This document shows, in pieces, positions 8,950-18,772 of a DNA stretch of 64,000 nucleotides. The position numbers were made by a program, and so were the translations under genes. Where the stretch lies: contig JAJZAN010000001.1 in NCBI GenBank assembly GCA_021799435.1, positions 62,001 through 126,000 of the forward strand. The letters run 5' to 3'. The notes below the pieces were generated by a model that saw only the letters and a list, made by a program, of their open reading frames with translations, made no database searches and was not told the DNA's origin. This DNA is from Bacillota bacterium. GTDB taxonomy: Bacteria > Bacillota > Sulfobacillia > Sulfobacillales > Sulfobacillaceae. The stretch's first letter is position 1, and every line of letters begins with the position of its first letter.

Positions 8950-10386
8950 TTAGGTCCACCGTTCGGTAATGACTCGCTTTTCGGTGTAAAATTCCAGGCC
9001 GTCCCGTCCGGTGGCATGCAGATCGCCATAGAACGACTCCTTCCATCCGGAAAACGGAAACCACGCCACGGGGGCGGCCACCCCAATATTGATTCCCAAC
9101 ATGCCCGCTTCGATGTGGTCCCGGAAGTACCGGGCGGCACCACCGCTTCGGGTATAAAGCGACGCCGTATTGCCAAATCTCGAACGGTTGGCAAGCTCGA
9201 CTGCCGCTTCCAAGGACGGCGCACGCATGACGGAAAGCACGGGACCGAAAATCTCTTCTCGGGCAATCGTCATATCCGGCTGAACCCGGTCAAACAACGT
9301 GGGACCCACAAAGAATCCCTGTTCCGGTAGGCGCTGGCGCCCGTCTCGAACCAGTTCCGCCCCGGCCGCTTGACCAGCCGCCACGAAGTCCAGCACCCGC
9401 TGGCGATGCTCGGCACGGATTAATGGTCCCATCTCGGTGGAGGATTCGAGTCCCCGGCCCAGAACCAGTTCGTCGCCCCGCTCTTTCAAGCGCTCCACCA
9501 GCACATCGCCTATCGGATCCACGGCAATGACGACCGACGCGGCCAAACAGCGCTGCCCGGCCGCCCCATAGGCTGACCCCACCAACGCTTCAACGGTGCT
9601 GTCCAAATCCGCGTCCGGCATCACCACGTGGTAATTTTTCGCTCCGCCCAGAGCCTGTACCCGTTTGCCCGCCCGGGCGGCGGTCTGATAGACGTAGTGC
9701 GCGACGGGCTGAGACCCGACAAATGACACCGCCCTCACGCGGCCATCCGACAGCAACCCATCCACAATTTGCTTGCCACCGTTGACTAAGTTCAGCACGC
9801 CGTCTGGCAATCCCGCCTCAGACAGCAGCTCGACCAGCCTCATGGCCGTCATGGGGGTGCGTTCCGAAGGTTTCAACACAAACGTGTTGCCGGCCACGAT
9901 AGCGAGCGGCATCATCCATAACGGGATCATGGCGGGAAAGTTGTACGGGGTAATCCCTGCCGCGACGCCCAGCGGCACCCGCACCAGGGTCGTGTCCACG
10001 CCATGTGCGACGTCGGTGAGAATCTCCCCCTTTAAGAGAGTCGGAGCCCCCGCCGCCAATTCGACCACTTCCATGCCCCGTCCCACTTCTTGAAAAGCAT
10101 CTTGAAGCGTCTTGCCATTCTCCCGCGAGACAGATTCCGCCAGTTCTTGCCGATGCTCCTCCAACAATTGCCGATAGCGGAAGAATATCCGCGTTCTCTC
10201 CAAAATCGGGGTTGCCCGCCATCCCGCCCAAGCGCCCTGAGCGGAAGCCAACGCCCGCTCCAAATTATCCGTGTCGTCCAGTCTAACCTCTGTCAGCACT
10301 TCTTCGGTGGCGGGGTCATACACCGGGGATATAATACCGCCCGGCCGCGGCTCCACCCGCGCGTTGTCAATCCAATGCGGCCACAT
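8950..10386 (-). CDS. mmsA: CoA-acylating (methyl)malonate-semialdehyde dehydrogenase-like
   Basis: Aldehyde dehydrogenase with MmsA-like features (HWIDNARVE...DPATEEVLTEV; ALGGAKNYHVVMPDADLD; GAAGQRCLAASV). Confidence 0.85.
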   Translation of the reverse strand: MWPHWIDNARVEPRPGGIISPVYDPATEEVLTEVRLDDTDNLERALASAQGAWAGWRATPILERTRIFFRYRQLLEEHRQELAESVSRENGKTLQDAFQEVGRGMEVVELAAGAPTLLKGEILTDVAHGVDTTLVRVPLGVAAGITPYNFPAMIPLWMMPLAIVAGNTFVLKPSERTPMTAMRLVELLSEAGLPDGVLNLVNGGKQIVDGLLSDGRVRAVSFVGSQPVAHYVYQTAARAGKRVQALGGAKNYHVVMPDADLDSTVEALVGSAYGAAGQRCLAASVVIAVDPIGDVLVERLKERGDELVLGRGLESSTEMGPLIRAEHRQRVLDFVAAGQAAGAELVRDGRQRLPEQGFFVGPTLFDRVQPDMTIAREEIFGPVLSVMRAPSLEAAVELANRSRFGNTASLYTRSGGAARYFRDHIEAGMLGINIGVAAPVAWFPFSGWKESFYGDLHATGRDGLEFYTEKRVITERWT

Positions 10387-10403
10387 GAACTTCCACCTCC
10401 GGA

Positions 10404-11732
10404 TTATTGGGGAATGGTCAAGCGAGTCGGCAGGACATCCTGGAGTTCGGGATGTGCTGCCATCATCTCATCCAACGCCGCCCGCATGGCCGCGAGCGCT
10501 TCAACCATCTCCGACTCCGTCACCGTCATGGGCGGCGCAATGCGGATGGTGTTGTTCAAAAGGCCGCCCTTGCCGACCAACAAACTCTGTCGGCGGCAGG
10601 CCTCCAAAAATTCCAGCGCCAAGTCTGGGGCCGGCTCCTTGTCGTGGCGCACAAACTCGACTGCCTGCATCAATCCGCGCCCACGCACATCGCCCATCAC
10701 GGGAAACCTGTCGGAGAGATCCTCGAGTCCGTCCCGAAGCCGTTGTCCCATCGTCTTGGAATGCTCCACCAGGTTCTCCTGCTCCATAACCTCCAACGTA
10801 GCCAATGCCGCCCGCATGCTCAGCGGGTTTCCGCCAAAGGTGGAAATGGTGGGACCGCGATAGTGCTTCCCAATGTCCCGCCGCGTTATGGTCGCCCCGA
10901 TGGGAAGTCCGTTGGCGAGCCCCTTGGCAAACGTCATGAAGTCTGGCACCACACCCGAATGATCAATACCAAAGGCTTTCCCAGTCCGGCCGAAGCCCGT
11001 CTGGACCTCGTCGTCGATAAACAGCGCCCCGTAACGGCGCGCCGTTTGCACCGTCTCGTACAAGAAGGCGGCCGGCGGCGTGATGAACCCGCCCACGCCT
11101 TGAATGGGCTCGGCAATATAGGCGGCCGGGTCCCCGCTGGTCGATGTCTTAATGAATTCCTCGAAGTCTTTTGCACACTCCAAAGCGCAGGTGTCGGGAC
11201 GTTTGCCGAAGGGACAACGATAACAGTAGGCATTGTGGGCATGGCGAACCGGCACCCCCAGACCCCCAGCACCCAGTTTCCACGGAGCCTGGCCGGTTAA
11301 TCCCATGGCCAAGTGAGAGCGACCCGAATAGCTGTGCCGAAGCGCAATAATCTCTTGCCGTCCGGTCGCCAACTGCGCCATGGCAATGGCGGTCTCATTG
11401 GCCTCCGTTCCGCTGGTGGTAAAAAAGCTGACGTTGAGGTCAGGCGGTGTCCATTGACTCAACCGCTCCGCCATTTGCACCATCGGAGGACTAATGTACA
11501 GGGTGGAGGTGTGCACCATCTTGCCCAACTGGTCGGTCACCGCGCGGGTGACAGCCGGGTGAGCGTGGCCAATGGACACCGTTAAAATGCCGCCAAAAAA
11601 ATCCAAGTAACGCCGGCCTTGGGCATCTTGCACGTAACGCCCTTCGCCCCGCTCAATCACCAACGGCTCCTGATAGTATGGCGCCACGCCGGGAGGCAGC
11701 GACGATTGTTGTCGGTCCAGCCAATTCTCCAA
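10404..11732 (-). CDS. Class III aminotransferase (AGXT2/beta-alanine-pyruvate transaminase-like)
   Basis: PLP fold motifs FTTSGTEANETAIAMA, IDDEVQTGFGRTGK, TFAKGLANGLPIGA. Confidence 0.88.
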   Translation of the reverse strand: MENWLDRQQSSLPPGVAPYYQEPLVIERGEGRYVQDAQGRRYLDFFGGILTVSIGHAHPAVTRAVTDQLGKMVHTSTLYISPPMVQMAERLSQWTPPDLNVSFFTTSGTEANETAIAMAQLATGRQEIIALRHSYSGRSHLAMGLTGQAPWKLGAGGLGVPVRHAHNAYCYRCPFGKRPDTCALECAKDFEEFIKTSTSGDPAAYIAEPIQGVGGFITPPAAFLYETVQTARRYGALFIDDEVQTGFGRTGKAFGIDHSGVVPDFMTFAKGLANGLPIGATITRRDIGKHYRGPTISTFGGNPLSMRAALATLEVMEQENLVEHSKTMGQRLRDGLEDLSDRFPVMGDVRGRGLMQAVEFVRHDKEPAPDLALEFLEACRRQSLLVGKGGLLNNTIRIAPPMTVTESEMVEALAAMRAALDEMMAAHPELQDVLPTRLTIPQ

Positions 11733-11830
11733 TGAGCTCGTCCCCTCATGTGTCGAATTTCCCGCACAAAGCGGAAGATAAGATCATCATAGCGTGTTGC
11801 CGAGCCAAGCGCGGATAGACAACATGTATA

Positions 11831-13396
11831 ATGTCTTCAAATAATTCTGTAACGAAATGGTGGGGCCGTATGATGACCGTAGCGGACGTCCTAAAACGCG
11901 CGCTGTTTCGGGGGGCTCAGATAGCCGCGGGTTCCTCAGGGCTCGATCGTACCGTGCGCTGGGTGCATGTCGGGGAAATTCCTCATCTGGCCCAGTTCCT
12001 CCGCGGCGGAGAGCTGATTTTGGCGACCGGCGTGGGGCTTTCGAGCCCCGAGGCTCGCTCCACCTTCATTCAAGGCCTCATCGAATCCCAGGCTGCCGGA
12101 TTGGTGGTGGAGCTGGGAGCATATCTCCCCGAGATTCCCAGCGACATGGTCCGAACCGCCAATCAGCACCATTTCCCCATTATTGCCTTTAGCCAGCCGG
12201 TCCGCTTTTTGGACCTGTCACACGATGTCAACGCCGACATCATCAGCGCTCATTACCAAGTCTTGGAGGAACTCGAATCCTTATCTCTCGCGATCCGCCA
12301 GGCGCTCCTCAACACCCGCGGTGCAGAGTCCCTGGTCGAGGCGCTCTACGTCGTCGCTCGCCAGCCGGTGTGGTATCGCTCCCGCAGAGAGGACCATCCA
12401 GACGTCCTCTGTGGGGTGTGGCCGGAGCTTCCACCACCGCCGTCCACGATTCAACTCAGCCCGGTTCTGGAACATCGCCAAGCCCGGGTTTGGGCTCGAC
12501 AGACAGTGATGGTGTTTGATGCACCGGTCGGGGATTTATACGTTCTGGAGTCGGCACCGGAGCTCGACGAACGCCTATACTTAGCCATGGACAGAGTCAG
12601 CGCGGCTCTGGCGCAGGAATTCATCCGCGTAGATTCATGGGATAAAACCCGGCGCCGAGATCAGGAAGTGCTGCTGGATGCCCTCTTATTTCAAGAACCC
12701 ATGCCCGCCAGCACCGTCACCCGTTTCAATACCCGTTACGGCTTGCCTGGCTCCAAGCGCCTGCGCACCGGGGTTTTTGATGTCGAGGCTGGGACCTGGC
12801 TGGCTCGGCAAGCCAGGCGCTTGGGCCCCGATCAGGAGCTTTTATATCTCGCCGCATCCGATCGGCTGGTGGCCGTGTTAATCGCCCCGTCGAGCCATCA
12901 CCTGGCCCTGTTGAAAACCCTCGCCAGTTCCCTCCCGAAGAGCCCGGCTCTGCACACGGGTTGGTCCCAGCCCCGGGACGACGCCGCCACTATCAAAGAT
13001 GCGCTCTCAGAGGCGCACCATGCCTGGATAGTGGCGCATCTGCCTAACCAGTCTGCCTGGTGCGACTATGGCCAGATCGGACTCTACCGCTGGATCCTGG
13101 CCACGCCCAAAGTGGATTTGGATCGGCTCCTGATAAATCCCGAATTAGGTCCTTTGCTGGCCCTCCCTGAGCATCAGCGCCGGCCACTCTTGGAGACGCT
13201 GGAGGCAGTCACCGCTCATCCCGGGTCCAAGTCTTCGGCTGCCCAGTCTTTGGGAATCCATCGCCAGACCTTGTACGCCAGACTGAACCGCCTGGAAGCC
13301 TTGCTAGGCTCGGACTGGAACTCTGCCAGCCGGCACAGCGCCATCCAGGCGGCCCTGTTGGCCCGACATTTTGTCGAGACCGGGTGGGACGGCTAG
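11831..13396 (+). CDS. PucR-family transcriptional regulator
   Basis: N-terminal PucR domain (TVADVLKRALFRGAQIAAGSSGLDRTVRWVHVGE) and C-terminal HTH (SSAAQSLGIHRQTLYARLNRLEALLG); start may be 11870. Confidence 0.9.
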   Translation: MSSNNSVTKWWGRMMTVADVLKRALFRGAQIAAGSSGLDRTVRWVHVGEIPHLAQFLRGGELILATGVGLSSPEARSTFIQGLIESQAAGLVVELGAYLPEIPSDMVRTANQHHFPIIAFSQPVRFLDLSHDVNADIISAHYQVLEELESLSLAIRQALLNTRGAESLVEALYVVARQPVWYRSRREDHPDVLCGVWPELPPPPSTIQLSPVLEHRQARVWARQTVMVFDAPVGDLYVLESAPELDERLYLAMDRVSAALAQEFIRVDSWDKTRRRDQEVLLDALLFQEPMPASTVTRFNTRYGLPGSKRLRTGVFDVEAGTWLARQARRLGPDQELLYLAASDRLVAVLIAPSSHHLALLKTLASSLPKSPALHTGWSQPRDDAATIKDALSEAHHAWIVAHLPNQSAWCDYGQIGLYRWILATPKVDLDRLLINPELGPLLALPEHQRRPLLETLEAVTAHPGSKSSAAQSLGIHRQTLYARLNRLEALLGSDWNSASRHSAIQAALLARHFVETGWDG

Positions 13397-13878
13397 TTTG
13401 CGGGCTGAAAGGGGATTACCCGGCCTGTGTCCACGTCGAAGATGCAGCCTGCAATCGCTGTGTCCTGGTGGATCCAGGGACTTTCACGCAGCTTCGCCAG
13501 GTCCTCCCGCAGTCCCCCTTCCAAAGACACCAAGGGCAGAAAGTCCATCGCTTCGGCCCCCGCCCGCGGGGCCTTCAGAGAGGCTGGGTCGAAACCCAGC
13601 ATACCGCAGCGTGTGTGCATCATCAGCAGAATCGCCCGCGTGCCCAACGCTCCTTGCGAGACAGCCAACGATCGAATGACATCCTCCGATACGCGTCCGC
13701 CCGCGTTGCGCATCACGTGTGCCTGCCCTAACTGCAGGCCGAATACGGCCACGGGATCAATCCGTGCATCCATGCACGTCACAATCGCCAAGTGCTGTGA
13801 CGGCGCCCCCGCCGTTGGAATCGACGGCGACCCCGCCGCATAGTGCTCCGAAGCCTTCCATAACTGTTGCCAATTCAC
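13393..13878 (-). CDS. Beta-class carbonic anhydrase
   Basis: CMDARIDP...NAGGRVSEDVIRSL...HTRCGML; GTG start with AGGAGGAC upstream. Confidence 0.88.
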   Translation of the reverse strand: MNWQQLWKASEHYAAGSPSIPTAGAPSQHLAIVTCMDARIDPVAVFGLQLGQAHVMRNAGGRVSEDVIRSLAVSQGALGTRAILLMMHTRCGMLGFDPASLKAPRAGAEAMDFLPLVSLEGGLREDLAKLRESPWIHQDTAIAGCIFDVDTGRVIPFQPAN

Positions 13879-13892
13879 ATGCTGTCCTCCTT

Positions 13893-14669
13893 TTAACCCG
13901 CTAAACCGCCACCATCTACGACGATATTGGCACCCGTCACCCACACCGAAAGGTCCGACGCCAGAAACAAAACCGCGTCGGCAATATCGCGCGGCTGGCC
14001 CAGACGGGCCAAGGGCCGGTCTTTCGAATCCGACTCAAATAGAGCCCAAGGTTGGCCCAGTTCTCGCGCCTCCTGGCGCAACATGCCGGTATCCGTGTCG
14101 CCTGGGCTTACCGAGTTGACCCGAATACCGTTTGGCCCATGGTCAATCGCCATGGCCCGCGTCATGTTAATCACGGCCGCTTTGGAGGCACAATACACCA
14201 CCGCCTCGGCTCCGCCGGTCACCCCCCAGCCCGACCCGGTATTGATAATGCTGCCGCGACCGGCTGTCTCTTGCATGACCGGAATGGCGGCTCGACTCAT
14301 GAGAAATATGGACTTGACGTTTACGGCCATCACCCGGTCCCAGTCCTCCTCGCTCAGGGTCAGCACCGTGCGCCGGCGAATAATTCCCGCATTGTTAAAT
14401 AAGATGTCCAGGCGCCCAAATCGCTCCACAACTCGTTTGACGGCACTCTGGACATGACGATCCAAGCTGACATCACCCACGATGAGAGCCGCTTCGCCTC
14501 CCACCTGGTGCAGTCGCTCCACGGTCTCCCGGCCGCCGGCCTCATCGAGGTCCACCACCGCCACCCGAGCCCCAGCCTCGGCCAGCCGGACCGCCGCAGC
14601 ACGGCCGATTCCCGATGCCCCCCCGGTCACCAATGCAACCCGGCCCTCCAGCGAAATGCCGACTGACAT
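13893..14669 (-). CDS. SDR-family oxidoreductase
   Basis: LVTGGASGIG Rossmann motif, NNAG, YCASKAAV; start trimmed to ATG at 14669. Confidence 0.9.
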   Translation of the reverse strand: MSVGISLEGRVALVTGGASGIGRAAAVRLAEAGARVAVVDLDEAGGRETVERLHQVGGEAALIVGDVSLDRHVQSAVKRVVERFGRLDILFNNAGIIRRRTVLTLSEEDWDRVMAVNVKSIFLMSRAAIPVMQETAGRGSIINTGSGWGVTGGAEAVVYCASKAAVINMTRAMAIDHGPNGIRVNSVSPGDTDTGMLRQEARELGQPWALFESDSKDRPLARLGQPRDIADAVLFLASDLSVWVTGANIVVDGGGLAG

Positions 14670-14816
14670 AACATCCCTCCCCGTCCGACGATACCATAGG
14701 CCGAGCGTCCCCGAAATCTCCGTGGCACTGGCTGTCTTGAAGGAAACTGCACATCCTATCGCGAAGCTCCACAGCACACGTTTTTGACATCATGCGTCCG
14801 CAGAGGGGGATCTCTT

Positions 14817-16046
14817 GTGAAGGATTTGTCCTATTGTCGTCAACAGTTTCCCAGTGTGGCGAGACTGGGGCCAGACGGCCAACCGCTGGTGTACTTGGAT
14901 GGGCCCGGGGGCACTCAGGTGCCAGCCTCAGTGATTCAGGCTATCGGGGACTACTACGCCAACCGCAACAGCAACACGCACGGGCAGTTCGTGACCAGCC
15001 AAGAAAGCGATGCCATGATTTGGGAAGCGCGGGCCCACATGGCGGCCATGCTGGGCGCTCACGACCCCAGCACCATCTCATTTGGCCAAAACATGACCAC
15101 CCTCAACTTTTTGCTCAGCCAGGCTGTCGGCCGCATCCTCAAGCCCGGCGATGAAGTGATTGTGACGGATCTTGACCACGACTCCAACGTGGCGCCTTGG
15201 CTGACCCTGCAAGACCGCGGGGTGGTGATTCGGCGCGTACCGGTAACAGCCACCGCGGAACTAGATATGGACGCGTTCCGTTCCCTCATGACGGAAAAAA
15301 CCCGCTTGGTAGCGGTGGGGTGGGCCTCCAACGCGGTCGGCACAGTCAATCCCCTGGCGGAAATCCGCCAACTGACCGCCGCCCAGGGCGCGTGGATGCT
15401 GGTTGACGCCGTGCATTGGGCGCCCCACGGCGTCATTGATGTGGAGCAATTGAAGCCAGACTTTTTGTTGTGCTCAGTATACAAATTCTTCGGTCCCCAC
15501 GTCGGAGTGCTCTACACCCGGCCGGGACTGATGGAAGCCCTGCCCACCCTGCGGGTTCGGCCCCAAAGTGAGTCTGCGCCAGAACGCATGGAGACAGGCA
15601 CCTTGAATCATGCGGCACTGGCCGGCACGATTGCCGCCGTGGAGTTTTTGGCCAGCTTTGCCGATGCGCCCAGCGACACACTTCGGAACCGCCTGCGCCA
15701 AGGCATGACCCATGTCTATCATTATGAGCACGAGCTCGCAGCCAAGTTGTATCGCGGATTGTCGGGACTTCCCAACCTCAAGATTTGGGGTCCCCCGGTC
15801 GGAGCCCAGGACCGAGCCCCAACCATCAGCTTTACTGTCGCTCAACAGTCATCCGAGACCATCGCGCGCCGTTTGGGTGAGCGCGGTATTCTGGCGTGGG
15901 ACGGCGACTTCTACGCCATGACAGTCGTAGACCAACTGGGGCTCCGCGATCAAGGCGGTCTGTTGCGCCTGGGATTAGCCCCCTATAACACGGCCCACGA
16001 AGTGGAGCGCACTATCCATACCGTGGAGAACATCCTCCATGGATAG
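14817..16046 (+). CDS. Class V aminotransferase / cysteine desulfurase-like protein (VC1184 subfamily-like)
   Basis: VYLDGPGGTQVP, DLDHDSNVAPWL, VDAVHWAPHG, CSVYKFFGPHVG (PLP Lys). Confidence 0.85.
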   Translation: MKDLSYCRQQFPSVARLGPDGQPLVYLDGPGGTQVPASVIQAIGDYYANRNSNTHGQFVTSQESDAMIWEARAHMAAMLGAHDPSTISFGQNMTTLNFLLSQAVGRILKPGDEVIVTDLDHDSNVAPWLTLQDRGVVIRRVPVTATAELDMDAFRSLMTEKTRLVAVGWASNAVGTVNPLAEIRQLTAAQGAWMLVDAVHWAPHGVIDVEQLKPDFLLCSVYKFFGPHVGVLYTRPGLMEALPTLRVRPQSESAPERMETGTLNHAALAGTIAAVEFLASFADAPSDTLRNRLRQGMTHVYHYEHELAAKLYRGLSGLPNLKIWGPPVGAQDRAPTISFTVAQQSSETIARRLGERGILAWDGDFYAMTVVDQLGLRDQGGLLRLGLAPYNTAHEVERTIHTVENILHG

Positions 16047-16818
16047 CCCTCCCCGCTTGGCGGTGGTGATTGGTGGTACGTCGGGCATCGGCCTCGCCAT
16101 CGCCGGGCGGCTCATGGAAGACGGATGCGATGTGGTCATTACCGGACGGAATGCCGAGCGGGGGCGTGATACCGCCCACTCCCTGTCGCAGGCTAACCCC
16201 GGCCAAAGCGTCCAGTTTCATGCCCTCGATGTTCGCGATGCGGCCCATGATGGCGATTGGCCCACAATCCTGGACACTCGGCCCATCGACACCCTCGTCC
16301 TCTCGGCCGCGTTCGGCCGTCAGTCATGGGTCACGGAGACCCCTCCCGACGTATTTTTGGACATGCTCCACGTTAATGTGGCCGCACCCTTGCGGCTCAT
16401 TCAAGCGCTGCGGGGCCACATGGCCTCCCCGAGCAGTGTTGTGCTCATATCATCCGACGCCGGGGTTGAGGGCGAGCAGAACTTGGGCGCCTACTCCGTG
16501 ACTAAGGCGGCTGTGAACATGTTGGGCCGCATGATGGCCTTAGACTTGGCCCGGGACAACATTCGCGTCAACGTGGTGTGCCCTGGCGACACGGTGCCTG
16601 GCATGCGCTACTTGCTGCGGCCCGGCGAATCACAGCGATCGGAACACGATTATTTGAGTTGGCCCCTTCCGCCGCGGGGACGGCTGGGACAGGCCCGGGA
16701 TACGGCCGAACTGGTGGCCTTTCTAGCTTCGCCGCGCGCCGATTTCATGACCGGCACCGTCACATTGGTGGATGGCGGATCGCGTGCCGGCCGTCCTGAT
16801 CCCTCACCCCATAACTAA
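16039..16818 (+). CDS. SDR-family oxidoreductase
   Basis: VVIGGTSGIG, YSVTKAAVN, TLVDGGS; overlaps the upstream CDS by 8 bp. Confidence 0.88.
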   Translation: MDSPPRLAVVIGGTSGIGLAIAGRLMEDGCDVVITGRNAERGRDTAHSLSQANPGQSVQFHALDVRDAAHDGDWPTILDTRPIDTLVLSAAFGRQSWVTETPPDVFLDMLHVNVAAPLRLIQALRGHMASPSSVVLISSDAGVEGEQNLGAYSVTKAAVNMLGRMMALDLARDNIRVNVVCPGDTVPGMRYLLRPGESQRSEHDYLSWPLPPRGRLGQARDTAELVAFLASPRADFMTGTVTLVDGGSRAGRPDPSPHN

Positions 16819-17561
16819 ATCGTTTCACCGCCGTCGATGGTGAGGCATTGTCCGGTGATGTAGCATGCCTCGTCACTGGCCAAAAACATAAACAAGCCCG
16901 CCACCTCATCGGGGTCGGCGTGCCTCTTGAGAGGCAGGCTTTGGTTGACTGCTTCCAACATCTCGTCCGTATATTCCCGCCGTTGCATGGGCGTCAACAC
17001 ATAGCCGGGACAGACGGCGTTGGCCAGAATGTGGGGGGCATACTCCGCAGCGAGGGTCTTCATGAGCAGGATCACGCCTGCCTTGCTGGCATTATAGTCG
17101 GCGTAGTTGGCATGACCGTGATAGCCGTTGGTGGATGCGGTCAGTAAAATGCGTCCCTGTCCCTGGACCTGCATGCGCCGTACGGCCTCTCGGCTGGTCA
17201 GAAAAGCCCCTGTCAGATTCACTCCCAGCACCGCGTTCCACTCGTCCAGGGTAATTTCTTCAAAACGATGACGGAGACTAATTCCGGCGTTGGCAATCAA
17301 GATATCGGGGCCGCCCCAAGCCTCATCTACGCGGCGGAAAGCCGCTTGCACCTCGCTCTCGCAACTCACGTCCGCCTGAAGCGGCAACACGCCGGGGTAG
17401 CGCTGGGCCACTTTCGCTAGAGCAGCACCGTCCCGGTCCAGGGCCGCGACCCGAGCCCCGGCTCGGAAAAACCGTTCCAGCACGGCCGAGCCAATACCGC
17501 TGGCCGCGCCGGTAATGACCACCCGGCGTTCATGTAGTTCGGGATACTGCGCCATCTTCAT
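16815..17561 (-). CDS. SDR-family oxidoreductase
   Basis: VVITGAASGIG, NAGISLRH, YNASKAGV, TIDGGETI. Confidence 0.9.
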   Translation of the reverse strand: MKMAQYPELHERRVVITGAASGIGSAVLERFFRAGARVAALDRDGAALAKVAQRYPGVLPLQADVSCESEVQAAFRRVDEAWGGPDILIANAGISLRHRFEEITLDEWNAVLGVNLTGAFLTSREAVRRMQVQGQGRILLTASTNGYHGHANYADYNASKAGVILLMKTLAAEYAPHILANAVCPGYVLTPMQRREYTDEMLEAVNQSLPLKRHADPDEVAGLFMFLASDEACYITGQCLTIDGGETI

Positions 17562-17712
17562 TCCCCTCCTTCACCCCGTCTAAGACCAAGTCATGGAGAG
17601 CCCGGTCTGCCACCGTCTGGGTCGTGCGCGCCGGAGAATACCGGGCCGGAGACCTTCGAACCACTCCCCGTCCGCCATCGGCCTCCATCAGGAGCTGTCC
17701 GGGTTGGACCGC

Positions 17713-18768
17713 TCATGAAATCGCCATCTCCTCCAATCGCTCCTGCATGATGTCTGCCGCTTGCCGCCACTCCTCAGGCTCCCCGAGCGAGGCCCAGTGG
17801 CGACCGAACAACGCTTCTTGGGCCTCCTGACACGCGGCAGTAAACCACACCCGGCCCGCCTCGATGCGGTCAATTCCGTCATGGCGAGCTGCCTCTTGGT
17901 TAATTGTGATCGCCGCTTCCAGCGTCGTGCCGGGCGGAGCCAAGACCTCGACTTGACCCTTCCCCAGTCGTGTCGGGTATCCCCCTGGAAGTCCCAAAGG
18001 CCCCGGAATATGTAACACCCGGGAGGTATCCGAAAACAAAGCCTCGAGGGTGCGGATACAAGACACCGCGGTCCATTGATGACTTCTCGTCCCGCTAGGC
18101 CACTCAAACGGAAGCCCCAGGTCCTCTCTGACCCATTGTGCGTCCTTTTGGACGGAGAGGTAGTACGGGGGCAAGGGGCGGCTTCCGAACAACGCCGATT
18201 CCACGCTGTGATGGGCTGCCATCCGCACCTCCGCGCTCCCCGTCGACTCCACCGCCATCACCAATTCGTCCACGTTGCCAAACCCTAGCACAGCGTCAAG
18301 CCCGCGCTGCTTCAAGAGCGGGGCCGTCACGTCCGGATGCGGTGCCACCAGAAGCCACGGCTGAGGCTGTTGATGTTTGAAGAGGTCCGCCCACTGCATT
18401 AAAAGATCTGTCTGTAGCGGCAGCCACAGGCCAAATCCGGCTCGCTGCACGAATCCCGCCCAAGGCTGGGGCCATCCGGTCAACTTCCACCAGGTGCGCC
18501 GGGTGGCGGTAAAAATGATTGCGTCGGGATGCTCCGACGCGATCCACTGCTGGGCTTCAAAAGCCGTTGGATCGCTCACCCACCATGCCGCCATCCGAGC
18601 CCCCAGGCCCAATCCGTGGCTGGTCATCCGCGCCATGTGGACAATTTCTTGAACCCGCTCTCGAGAGCGCCCAGCAATCGTCAGTCGATCGCGAGCACCC
18701 AGGCGGGCGGCCAATAGATAACTGATGCGTTCACCCAGATCACCGGGACCATACAGCAAAATATGCAT
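17713..18768 (-). CDS. NAD(P)-binding saccharopine/opine-dehydrogenase-like protein
   Basis: MHILLYGPGDLGERISYLLAARLG N-terminal Rossmann motif; remainder not recognised. Confidence 0.7.
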   Translation of the reverse strand: MHILLYGPGDLGERISYLLAARLGARDRLTIAGRSRERVQEIVHMARMTSHGLGLGARMAAWWVSDPTAFEAQQWIASEHPDAIIFTATRRTWWKLTGWPQPWAGFVQRAGFGLWLPLQTDLLMQWADLFKHQQPQPWLLVAPHPDVTAPLLKQRGLDAVLGFGNVDELVMAVESTGSAEVRMAAHHSVESALFGSRPLPPYYLSVQKDAQWVREDLGLPFEWPSGTRSHQWTAVSCIRTLEALFSDTSRVLHIPGPLGLPGGYPTRLGKGQVEVLAPPGTTLEAAITINQEAARHDGIDRIEAGRVWFTAACQEAQEALFGRHWASLGEPEEWRQAADIMQERLEEMAIS

Positions 18769-18772
18769 CGGC

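Noticed and set aside
11760-11850. TATAAT-like element upstream of the PucR gene as a promoter
   Set aside because: No convincing -35 at 16-18 bp; not listed as a feature.
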